Part shown: in pieces, positions 1 through 10,047 of the stretch | How positions within the stretch are numbered: position 1 is the stretch's first letter | How the letters are laid out: every line of letters begins with the position of its first letter | Origin: Sclerotinia nivalis | Lineage: Eukaryota; Ascomycota; Leotiomycetes; Helotiales; Sclerotiniaceae | NCBI GenBank assembly: GCA_029531795.1 | Contig: JAPEIS010000004.1 | Location: 2,046,001-2,110,000 of the forward strand | Direction of reading: 5' to 3' | Length of the DNA: 64,000 nucleotides | Notes under the pieces: model-generated | What the model saw: only the letters and a program-made list of their open reading frames with translations | Database searches by the model: none | What the model was told of the DNA's origin: nothing | Program-made: the position numbers and the translations under genes

Positions 1-298
1 AGGAGTGGTATCCTCTGTAGGTCGTGGGTCCCCGACGAAGATCTTTAATTGAGGCATTTTAAAGGTCGTTGTTCTTTCTATCGACGAATACGTATTATCG
101 CACCCAATTTCTAGTTTTGATGACCAATCAGCATTAGACCAAAAGACCCTTTTCTACGTACAATCAATCTCATCATACCTACAACAATGACAGGTTCGAA
201 TACGACTTTAATGTCATGCCATGACATTGACATTTTGCTACTTTACCATTTTTCATTGCCCGAAGAATCTGCTCTGCTCTCTCCTAAACTAGGACCTT

Positions 299-852
299 CT
301 ATGTATGGTATTCGAAACCCAGTAGCTGCATGATCCGAACAGATGACAGCTCTTCCAAGATATCAGTGTCAATAACTCGATGTGTGCAGCACATTCCTTT
401 TACTATTCTTCCCCTCATCGTGGGAATATCAACGACTGTGTCGGCACCCCAATATCACCGATTAGAATATCTTCACCCGTACCATCATCAAATTTTTCCA
501 TCAGGAAAGAATTAAATCCCGTCATACCAATCAGAAAACCATCATGAACTCTCAAATCTTCTACGTCGTTAATTGTAGGTAACTCCTCACTATCCTTGAG
601 AATACCCACAAGCCAAGCATTTTTCCCCGCAGCCGTGGATATCTTTTGTGCCTCGAGTCGCTGGGCTTGTACTTCTATTGATAGATCTGGATCTACAACG
701 CCACCAAAAGGACTATTTTTGGGGTCATTCCGTACAGTTGTGAATGAACGGGCATCGGAGGAAAATGCACTGCGGAGGATGAGACGTGGAGTGGTGAAGT
801 TGTGTGATGGTCGGGCCCAATGAGGAGGTCGGGCTGTGGATTCTTGGGACAT
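299..852 (-). pseudogene. GNAT-family N-acetyltransferase, apparently truncated
   Basis: The ORF from the ATG at 852 to a stop at 415 begins like a ribosomal-protein-type GNAT acetyltransferase: an N-terminal TPRLILR strand, then a region ending in ILIGDIGV, where the acetyl-CoA motif A would begin. Such enzymes transfer acetyl groups from acetyl-CoA to amines. The expected motif A (R/QxxGxG/A) is missing. About 50 nt beyond the stop, in another frame, a short stretch resembling a GNAT C-terminus (SSVRIMQLLGFEY, then a stop at 299-301) can be read. No splice pair joining the two pieces and restoring a full fold was found, so an internal deletion is the simplest reading. An unusual intron cannot be excluded. 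The family is fairly clear; the broken state is inferred. Confidence 0.5.
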
Positions 853-1462
853 TGTTTAGAATTTTTGTAGCGAAATTTGAGGCTCTTTGTATATGTACCA
901 TGCTGAACCTATAGTTTTTGTAGCAAAATGAAGTTTATATACCATTGTGTCGGATTACTATGGGTGCACGTGTGAGTCGCATTATTCTCACCAATTAATC
1001 ACGAAAGTAAGCCATGCATATCACCCCGCATATCCCACCTATGATAGGTACATTTGTGTAACAGCACCAATTCACACCAGTTACCGTACCAAAAAGGAGG
1101 CGGGTAACGTGACTCCAAAAAGGTCTATATAACCACTCCGATTCAACCTAGTTTAGAATAAAATGCGCAACTTCAACTTAATCATTTTGTATCCGTTTCC
1201 GTCGTGTTTACTACACCTCATACTTTGGATTCTATTTCAGTGCTTTACTGAAGGAAGTTTCCATACCTGGTTTTAATGATATTGCAATAGTGTCCTCAAC
1301 CACGAGTAAAAGAAGACTTCTCTACATCACACCACTGGTAACCTTCATTTTGTTGAAGCTGGTATTCGTTTCTCGTCGCGACGCTAATTGATAGATAGCT
1401 TACATTAGTCAGTGGAAGAGCCCTGCTATAATCAACAAATTGATCACATTAATGATATCAAC
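853..1462. other. Intergenic region between divergent GNAT remnant and amidase
   Basis: This holds the divergent upstream regions of the GNAT remnant (-) and the amidase (+). It includes TATATAA-like tracts (around 1126-1133). I see no ORF with coding character, RNA gene or repeat. Confidence 0.5.
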
Positions 1463-3955
1463 ATGACATCTTCCTCTTCAACAGAAGTGTATACTTCAAT
1501 GATCAATATTGGCACAGACTCTTACCTCCTTGGAGCAGGTTTGCAGACAGATATCGAAATTAGTTCTAACGGAGGCTTGGAGCCGGTAACCATTATATCT
1601 CTTGATGGCGATGATGATTCTATTACTCCATCATGGTTGAACTCCAAATACGAAGAGTTTTCCCAGCTAGACGATGTATGGTGTCATGCCTTTACTCGCA
1701 ATGTTTTTGCGCAAAGGAAGCCTGGAGTCTTGAGCCTAGTTGCTGGTTCTAATATACAGCAAGTTCGGGAATGCAAGACTTTCGGATATCAAGGAGATTC
1801 ACTTCCACCGGGACCTTATATTTTGAGTGGTTCGAAGATTCATCCGGTCTATAAATTATACCTGGATCCTCTCGGTGCATTTGTCTGCGGCGTCATACCC
1901 ACTTCCCTAGGCAGCGATCGGTATGAACCGTGACAGTCTTGAGTCTAAGTCTTAATGCTAATACTGTTTAACAGCTATCAGAGAATACCCACGAATTATA
2001 TTCCCGTTCCATCTCGATTATACTCATCGTTGCCATCTAATCTTCGGCCTTTGTCAGGAAAACGCATAGCAGTGAAAGATATCTTCGATCTCGAAGGTGT
2101 CAAAACCACTGTCTGTAGTAAAGCCTACGAAGCCCTCCAAGATCCATCAAGCAAGACAGCTCCATCAATACAAATGCTCATTGATCAAGGAGCTGTGATT
2201 ATCGGAAAGGTAAAGACGACCCCGTTTTCATCTGGAATAGGCCCTAGAGATTGGGTAGACTATCAAGCACCGTTCAATCCTCGAGGATGTGGATACCTTG
2301 ACGCAAACTGTAGTAGCGCAGGAAGCGGAGCTGCACTTGCTGGGTATGAGTGGTTGGATTTTACTATTGGGTCGGATAGTGAGTATAATATCCTAAGAAG
2401 TATGTATCGAATTAACCGGTGTTATAGCACTTGGGAGTATGGTAGGTCCCGCGGCGGATAATGGTATCTTTGGAATTAGGCCAACTCATGGCCGTATCTC
2501 CTGCGAAGGTGTTGTTCCGATATCATCGTAAGGTGCCTTTTGCATATGAGGGGACATTGAGCTAACGATCTAGATATCTTGATACTCCTGGTATTTTCAG
2601 TCGGGACATAACAGAGTTCAGTGCCGCCACAAAATCATGGCTCGGTTCATCTGATCTAAAACATCCCTTAGCGGTAACATTTCCACTGATCAATTCTGAC
2701 CATTGACCAATTTATGACTTATGATTGATAGATGCCTACAAAACTCACCATTCTTTCGGAGAGATACGCCGATTTTACTCCAGAGGTAAAAGGGGTGATG
2801 GAGCATTTCATACAAGATTTTGAGAAAGCCACCCAGCTGCATCGCACTACAACCACCATGGACGAGCTATGGACATCGCATGCACCGGTGAGCTTGTCCG
2901 GAACGAACTTCTTGGAGACTTTTGGATCAGTAAGTGTGATTAATACATAAAATAAAACCAAAACCCCTGTGTCCAATAGTCCGGGCTGCAGACCGATTTG
3001 ACTTTTTCAAGTCTTGAATCTTTGAAAATGCTCCAGTTATTCTGATAAAATCATTTTTTTCGAATCAATTGAATATCGAAAGAAATTCAATGATCTGCAT
3101 GATTTCAATGTCAAAATTTCTCTATTATTGGCCTGCAGTTCGGACTATTGCATACAATAACTAGATCATGGTATTCCCATCTAATCCGAGTAGACCTTAG
3201 CACACATCCAGCTTTATGATCACTACAACAACACCATCTCATTTCGCGAAGATTACCGGAAAAAATTCAGCATAGAGCCATATGCCGAGCCATTACTCCG
3301 CTATAAATGGCAAGATTACTCTAGATCTTCTTCCGCAACATCAACATATGATACTAACAAACGCAAAGGAATCTCGGCGCAAAACTCACCCAAGAACAAT
3401 TTACCACCGCCTTAGAACAAAAAGAAATCTTCGCCAACTTCATCAAAGATCATATCTTTAGCGAAGGCGGAGTAATGCTCTTACCCTTTGGTTTTCCAGA
3501 TGTGTTTTATCGTGATGAATATTCTGGGTTTGTTCCAATATATCAGCCAGTGAACTCGTCATCCTAACAACAAATTAGTTCTGTCGAAGAATGGGGCGCA
3601 CGATGGCAAGGATTTAACCTTTTTATTGCTGCGTTCTCATCACTGGGTGGAGGACCAGCGGTGTCAATTCCTGGTATTATCTCTCTCCGCTCGACATTTT
3701 TTTGATATGTGCTGTGCTGATAAACTTCGCGTAGTGGGACAGCGACTTTACGATTCGAAAGTGACGGGCATGAAGGAATATCAACCTGTTGGCTTGATGT
3801 TATTAGGTGCTCCAGGTAAGATAACGAATTTATGGCTTCTGGGAAGAGAGCTAATAGGTCTAGGGACGGATGAATATCTTATTGAATTGGTGAAGCATGT
3901 GCTGGTGACTTCCGGTCGACCACTGAGTGTCAAGACTGGAAAAGTGGCGTTTTGA
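1463..3955 (+). CDS. Amidase (amidase-signature family) with Arp1-like N-terminal domain
   Basis: Nine exons: 1463-1920, 1975-2378, 2428-2527, 2574-2673, 2732-2929, 3194-3309, 3369-3527, 3579-3673 and 3735-3955. They total 1851 nt, 616 aa, and every junction keeps phase. The protein should hydrolyse a carboxamide. The catalytic Ser-cisSer-Lys triad is visible: Lys187 in GKRIAVKD, Ser266/267 in NCSSAGSG and nucleophile Ser291 in GSDTLGSM. The first ~150 residues match the extra N-terminal domain found in fungal amidases labelled 'scytalone dehydratase-like Arp1'. Later landmarks are GIRPTHGRIS, DTPGIF, SIPVGQ and QPVGLMLLGAPG. The start is the first ATG in frame. Intron 6 (3310-3368) is GC-AG with a perfect TACTAAC branch site; intron 5 is 264 nt, long for this genome. 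The physiological substrate is unknown. The gene is convergent with the homeodomain gene, 215 bp away. Catalytic family is secure. Confidence 0.88.
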
Positions 3956-4170
3956 GATGCGGTACCATGAATACATACATATGATAGGTCATTGATTCTG
4001 CTGAAAAGAGCCTATGTATGCAAGCTTAAATTACTCAACGTGGCCTACCCCCGCAGCCATAGTATGGATCATAGATCCCGGAATACACATCCTTATGACA
4101 ATACCTCTAAAATTCCACTCTTCAGGCCTCGTTCTTCTGATCTGGCTCATAAATCCTCTAGACCCGAATG

Positions 4171-7100
4171 TTACACACTATCGAAATAGCTCATGTCAAA
4201 ATGTGAAAAGTCAGTATCACCAAAATCGAAATCCGTACCGCTTTGTAGAAGAGAAGGATCAAAGTAATCTGTCGTGGTTTTCCCTTTATCGACATCATAC
4301 CCCAGGTGCAAGTTAGCGGCTTTATTTTCCGCTTCGTTAGTTTCTCCTCGGTTAGTTCGTAGACGAGGAAGCGCCTCCGAGCTCGAGACGGGAGCATTGG
4401 CAATCGAGTTGGCGGTTAGCAGAGAGAGTATATCCGTAGTGTCGTTATGTACAGAGTTTGACCGATCATTGTACTCTGGATCTGAAGTCTCCATATCCAG
4501 GGCCGCGATATCCAAGCTTGACTCTAGATCAACCTGGGATGGTGGGGGTTCAAGAAAGAGTGGCTCTTGAGTTGAATAGGTTTCTCCTGGTTCATTACCT
4601 GTAAACTGGCACCCTGTAGCTACAACCTGTGAAGAGGAAGTTGGAAATACCGCCTCGTAAGCGCCAGAGTGTGGACTTGATTCGCTTCCATCATTTGTCC
4701 CTGAAAGGGTCAAGGAAGATCTGTAGCTGGCGAAAACCCGATCTTGGGCATTGCGAATTATTTCTACTAGTTTGTTATTCAGTTGCTCTTCCAAGCTGTT
4801 GGTGGTTTCTTCCAATTCAGCTCTAATGACTCTGGGGAGCTCTTGACGACAGTATTCTTCGTAGTCTGTAAGTTGTTGAGCATTCAGCGATTGCATAAAG
4901 TCCTCTTGAATTTCTTCGAAATCTAATTTCAATTAGCTTTCGGTGGGAGGATGGCTATTGCCGAAGATATGTTGCGAACCTGAGAGAGAAAATTTTGGCT
5001 TACAAGGATCTGGCATTACGTCTGTAGAAAATATTATTCGGTACATCTCTTTCCATCTATCTTCTTCAGATTGACTACGATGTGTCTTTTTCTTACTCCT
5101 CAACTTCTCCACAATCTCATTAGTGATGCCGTCTTCTTGGACATCTTTAGATAGCTCGCAGGCCACCTCTTGTTTGAGATGATCATTAACCTCTTCCTGG
5201 TTGCTGAAGAGTCGTTTGCATCGTTGACATTGGAATATACGATGATGTCGATAGAGATGTCCCCTAATGCTACTGTCAGAAACATTCATCTCGGAAGAAC
5301 AAAGCTATCGTACTTTACGCGAGCTACACTATCCAAAGGGGTCAGAGCACAAGAACGCCAGTTTTGAACGCAGTATTTTTTGGCGTCGTATTTACGATAC
5401 GGACAAGCAAACTTTCTTGTATCATCGAGTGTGCGAGAATATGTCGGGAGATTCTTGGGCCTCTTTGGATTTCTCTCTTGGTTTTCTTCATTATCCGAGT
5501 CATCACCTTTACCCTGTCTCTTTCTCGTCTTGCTTCGGCCCTCGCCTTTATAAGACTCTGAGACTTTTTCAGAAGAGGTAGTAGTAGATGAGTCAGTCTT
5601 TGATGTTCGAGTTGTATTCTGCTTAGCTGTAGAACTTGTTCTTGAACCATTGCATTTGCTGATATGCGTGTTTTGTATTATATTATTGTCAAATCTCAAT
5701 GATTGTAAGTATGTCTCGTGGTATAAACACGCTCAGCGCTCAAACATACCTGATTCTGATTGTTCTTTTTTTCCCATTGAAAAGCTTCCAGAGTTCCGGC
5801 ATGATGGGATCGGTCAGTTCATGTTTCAACTTCGAAAATAACGGCTGCGTATCAAAACATGGAGCCTGATTTTCCATCATTGGAGGATTGGTTTTGGTAG
5901 GAATGTTCATCCTAGCAGTGTGCCCTTCGCGGTCAGATTCATCTTCTCCCAAGTCTGTATCATCATCTGAAGACCACGAGGAGCAAGACTCTGAAAGAGG
6001 TAAGGAATCTTGTACTTGTTTCTCTTTGTAGGAAAGTTTACGTTCCGGACTTGGAGGATTACAGAGTCTCGGATCACATGAAACGGCCGTTTTCTCTATG
6101 GCGGTGGGCTTAGTATCGTCATTTCGTGGCCCGGATACACTTTCGTGGGGTAGATTCCCAAGTACCGCATCCACTGATGTAAAGAAATGTTGCAAAGATT
6201 GCTTATGGCTGGTGTGCAACTGAAGTGTAGGGTCTCCGTAAATATATCCGGACTTGCTATCGAGGTTCCTAACATCGGCGATTAACGAGGATGAGCAAAG
6301 CGAGTTTTCCTTGATGTTAATATTCTCTTCGTAAGACTGGAAGTCATGACTATCGCGATTCCTGGAGGTCGAAGACCAAGCACCCCAATTCGAGTTTGAA
6401 TACTTGTCGGACGCATTCCATTTTTCGCTTTGGTGACGTAAGAGGTGGGAAAAGCTATCAAATCGACGCCCATTGCATCCATGATCCCAGCATTGGGGTC
6501 TGGGACAATACAGTACTCGGTTGCAATCATCGGATTCAGTTGGTGAAATGAAGATTTGATTATCATTACGTTGATCTCTGGATTTGTCCACTCCGACCTT
6601 GGATTCACCAAATGAGGGGCTTGTGGTCAAGAAAAAATCCTCGTATAGTTTCCGTGCGGCAAAAATTCCATAATCCTCATTTATATCAATAGTGTTGGCT
6701 CGGAAAGAGAAGTCGGTTAAATATCCTAATGCCACTGAGTCTGAGCTATCTCGATCCATCCCTTGCTGATGAAAAATTCGGCGGTTTTCAAACCAGTTCT
6801 ACTGCTTGTCAGCGCCATCACAAATATCACTATCAATCATGAAGGTCAATCTTACATTGATTTTTAAAGAATCCACATTGTGCTGCTCAGCAAGATAACG
6901 TTTGATCTGAGTTGTCGGCTTAAGGTTCTTCTCAAATTCACACTTCAATATAGTAATCTCCTGTCTGCTAAGGCTGTGGGTCTCGATATCATTGATGATG
7001 GTGAGGTTTGCAGTATATGTATATTTCTACCTGTTTGTAGCTCAATGAGCCTAAATTGCGTTAAATGATCGTGGAAGGGAGATGGAGGCTCAGAAAGCAT
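4171..7100 (-). CDS. Homeodomain plus C2H2 zinc-finger transcription factor (5' exon unresolved)
   Basis: The coding body runs 6759-5750, 5694-5314, 5272-5004 and 4922-4171: 804 codons from Met at 6759, all phases consistent. Upstream of that Met, in frame across a 57-nt intron (6799-6855), lies a clear homeodomain third helix NNWFENRR with W48, F49, N51 and R53. It is preceded by helices 1 and 2 (LKCEF... and ...IKRYLAEQH) up to about 6975. A C2H2-like finger ([11 protein letters not shown]...HLLRH) and the fungal two-part C2H2 block (FACPYRKYD..., then [19 protein letters not shown]) follow. The C-terminus has the [12 protein letters not shown] helix usual in this family. The product is probably a nuclear DNA-binding regulator. 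The homeodomain frame has no ATG before an in-frame TAG near 7028-7030. The nearest ATG (7098-7100) is in another frame and no canonical splice joins them. A TATA box lies at 7236-7242. Confidence 0.75.
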
Positions 7101-7235
7101 AAGTGAGAAGGATAGTTGTGAATCCTTCGAGAAAGATGAAGCCTCCTCCAACTTGATGATTTGGGCAGACTTTGCCCTTTGTAGTAAATGAAATAGCAGC
7201 TATCGATACTCGAATTGTACCTTTATACTAGCGGT

Positions 7236-7242
7236 TTATATA
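7236..7242 (-). promoter_or_regulatory. TATA box upstream of the homeodomain/C2H2 gene
   Basis: TATATAA on the minus strand, 136 nt upstream of the nearest candidate ATG (7100). Spacing fits a transcription start near 7200-7210. It suggests the first exon lies between there and the homeodomain. Pattern match only. Confidence 0.35.
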
Positions 7243-7576
7243 AGAACGTCAAGTGTATTAGGGTGGCATTGTAAGGAACGAGACTGGTTTTTGAAGTTTG
7301 CTGTTGCTGTAACGAGGCTGAACTGACAAGGGTTAACGCGCACCTGCGCAATTGTTCTCTGTTTCTGTCCCCGACCGCTTGTGTATAGTTTGAGGTGCAA
7401 TAGATCTCGCGAACCTTGCAAAACCAGAATGCCTTCATTTCGATGCTGTACATAAAGGAGATTGTAAAGATGGCGGGGAAACTCTATAAATTCGTCTCGA
7501 TAATATTCGAATCTTATTCTGAAACTATCCTCGAGCCACAACCAAAACGCCACCATGACCACCACAGCCACGACCA

Positions 7577-7831
7577 ATGTTACACTCAAGCACTCGCCAG
7601 AGAAAAGGTACATATGCGCCCAATACCCATTTCATCCACTTACATGCTAAGGAAGCCTATAGTGCCGGAAAAAAAGCCCAAGCCTCTTTGACACTGAACA
7701 GCCATCTCTACGCTGCTTTAAACGTGGTCGAACGGCTCACCCAAGGAGTCACAAATTCGAAGAAGGAATACCGAGCCCAAGCCAAAAAAACAATCGTGGC
7801 TTTTGATGAGGCTTTCCAAGAGAAGAAGTGA
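7577..7831 (+). CDS. Small hypothetical protein (84 aa)
   Basis: An uninterrupted ORF of 84 codons with a polar, helix-prone C-terminal half rich in Ala, Lys and Gln (HAKEAYSAGKKAQ, then HLYAALNVVERLTQGV). Composition looks protein-like and unlike the surrounding AT-rich spacer. Another ATG with a good CACC context lies at 7555 in a different frame but gives only a short peptide. A GTACAT...CTAAG intron across 7607-7651 does not keep the frame, so the unspliced ORF is preferred. I recognise no family. It is transcribed away from the homeodomain gene and may share its promoter region. Confidence 0.4.
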   Translation: MLHSSTRQRKGTYAPNTHFIHLHAKEAYSAGKKAQASLTLNSHLYAALNVVERLTQGVTNSKKEYRAQAKKTIVAFDEAFQEKK

Positions 7832-9120
7832 TGCATGAGACGTCTAGCAGAAAGTGGATTCACGATCTCCTCGACAATCGCTGGAGATAGGATACCTGTT
7901 AGATTGTAGTTTTGATTGGATTGTTGAGAAAAAGCTTGGAGTTGGCTCTCAAGGCTGTGGATTAGTTTCCGTACTTTTTACGTTGGATTTTGAATGATGT
8001 ATTCAAAAGTTTGTTCGTTGGTTGAAAGGTTCTCTACGAAAATTCTCCGTGAGAATGAGAAGATTCGTTACTCCATACTGTAATATTCTGGGGAAGATGG
8101 TCTATGAGATAGTCTGTGCGGTCTATACCCACTAAAAAGACACTATAAAAGCACTACCTAATACTTTATAATAAAACAATAGAACTCTATCAGCTTCGAT
8201 TATAAAATTATACAAAAAACAATATCACAAGATGTAATAATCTAAAAAAAATAGAAATCTCTAATCTAGTCTATGACTATAAGCTGATTCAGTATAAATC
8301 TCGAATATATAACCCTGATCTTCCTCCCAACCGAGCAGGCCCAGCACTAACCTTTAACCATAGAAGAAACAATCCAAATCCAACATCAATTTCTAAAACC
8401 CCATCAAGAAACAATAAACCGTTTCAACTTACCTCTTTACCCGATGATTGTTCGGCCTTCATTCATCTACCTGTCACGTATTTATTACCCGTTCCAGCTA
8501 GTACATCTACTCGAGTACAGCCTTCCATATAGTCACGCTCCCGCACCCTTCTTTCCACCCACATAGAAAACATATTAAACGTTAATCTACCCCCTTGCCA
8601 GCACCGTGATTCTATCTATACAACAATAACCCAAACTCCCCAAACTCCATAAATCAATATCTATCTATCTATCCATCAATCCCCCCCCTTCCATCAAACC
8701 TTCCTATCTCTCCTCAAACTAGTTCTAGATAAGTCTTATATTTCGCTTAATCAAGCTCTCTCTACTCTATACATTTACCCCCTCCTATACCCATCCAATA
8801 TCCAATATACTCACTCTTTCGAGACTATTATGAATATATGAATAAATAAATCTATGAATTTATTAACCTAGATAGATGTCACGGGTTCGTAACCCGTTCC
8901 TAGCTAGTCTGCATGGCTGCCTAAGGCACCCATCCCCCATATAGTCGGCGCTCTTCCTAGCACCTTCTTCCTTCTTCGTAGAATATCATCATATCTTAAA
9001 GCACCCTACCACCACCGTGATAATAGATCTCCTGAGATCCCTCCACCAGTTCCCACACCTTCGGTACGCAGTCGGGATTCATGGGAAAAAATGAAAAGAA
9101 AAAAAAATATGATGGATTAT

Positions 9121-9150
9121 ACACCATACACCATACACCATACACCATAC
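9121..9150. repeat. Tandem repeat of the heptamer ACACCAT
   Basis: Four perfect copies of ACACCAT followed by AC. Simple repeat in non-coding spacer. Confidence 0.85.
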
Positions 9151-9223
9151 ATGATACGTGTTCACGTATTCCCTTCCCCTTCCCCTTCCCATTCGCCCCG
9201 CTCTACATATCTCAAAATCTCGT

Positions 9224-9250
9224 AAACCTTAAACCCTAAACCCTAAACCT
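9224..9250. repeat. Interstitial telomere-like heptamer repeat
   Basis: AAACCTT, two copies of AAACCCT, then AAACCT. This is the CCCTAAA (plant-type) telomere-like heptamer rather than the CCCTAA hexamer usual in filamentous ascomycetes. It is too short to be a telomere and is probably a microsatellite. Confidence 0.7.
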
Positions 9251-9400
9251 CACAACACAATACCCACACAACTAAGACCCCGCCCCTCCCCTCAACACCT
9301 ACCTTCATCCTCCAAAAAAATAAACGAAGAGTGGAAGAGTAACTACAGTATCGATTCAACTCTTCAACTCTTCAACTTTTCATCTCTTCAACTCTTCAAC

Positions 9401-9452
9401 TATACATCTATACATCTATACATCTATACATCTATACATCTATACATCTATA
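9401..9452. repeat. Octamer microsatellite TATACATC
   Basis: Six perfect copies of TATACATC plus a partial copy, followed directly by an ACAAC pentamer tract (about 9453-9474). Confidence 0.9.
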
Positions 9453-10047
9453 ATACAACACAACACAACACAACATACAAAACCCACAAACTAAATATAA
9501 ATCCAATCACAATCACAACCGCAATCTAACCCCAGCATTCTCTTTACTTCGGATTCGGGAACAAAACGTAGCTAACAACTATCTCTCTCATAAAATATTC
9601 AACTCACGAAATACCTCAGTCCCGCACGAGATCAAGACCTTCACAAATACGGTATACTGAGTATAAGAGAAAGAAAAAATGATTAAAATTTCCATCATCT
9701 TCATCATCAAGTTAAGTTTAGACTCTATTAATAGTAAAGACAGACAGAGAGACATACATACAGACAAGAGTAAGGAAAACCCAGCTTATTTTCCATCTAT
9801 GTACAAATAAACGATTGAAAACCTTCATTCCCACCGACTTCTAACACCAGTCACAATTCCCACTCTATATGCATATATGCAGCCACCCAAATCGTGTGAT
9901 TGAAACGAAAATCATTACGAGTAAGAAATATGAATTATATCTAACATGTAGCTAAGCTCAATATGTAACACCGTGGAGAACCTTGTGAGTCGTAAATCAG
10001 TACTACGCCTCTAAGTAAGCAAATGATGAAAGCTGTTGAAAACGATA

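Larger units (their letters stand above)
7832..10047. other. Repeat-rich intergenic spacer downstream of the GT2 gene
   Basis: About 2.2 kb with no convincing ORF on either strand. The right part is C/A-rich and packed with short tandem repeats (listed separately), including telomere-like heptamers. It contains the 3' flank of the glycosyltransferase gene on the minus strand. Confidence 0.55.

Noticed and set aside
1..57. Minus-strand open frame starting with an ATG at 57 and running off the window edge
   Set aside because: Only 19 codons are visible and nothing identifies the protein; it could be chance.
7223..7613. Two overlapping minus-strand ORFs, one of 125 codons with a hydrophobic start
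   Set aside because: They overlap the homeodomain-gene promoter (TATA at 7236) and the plus-strand small ORF, and resemble no family.
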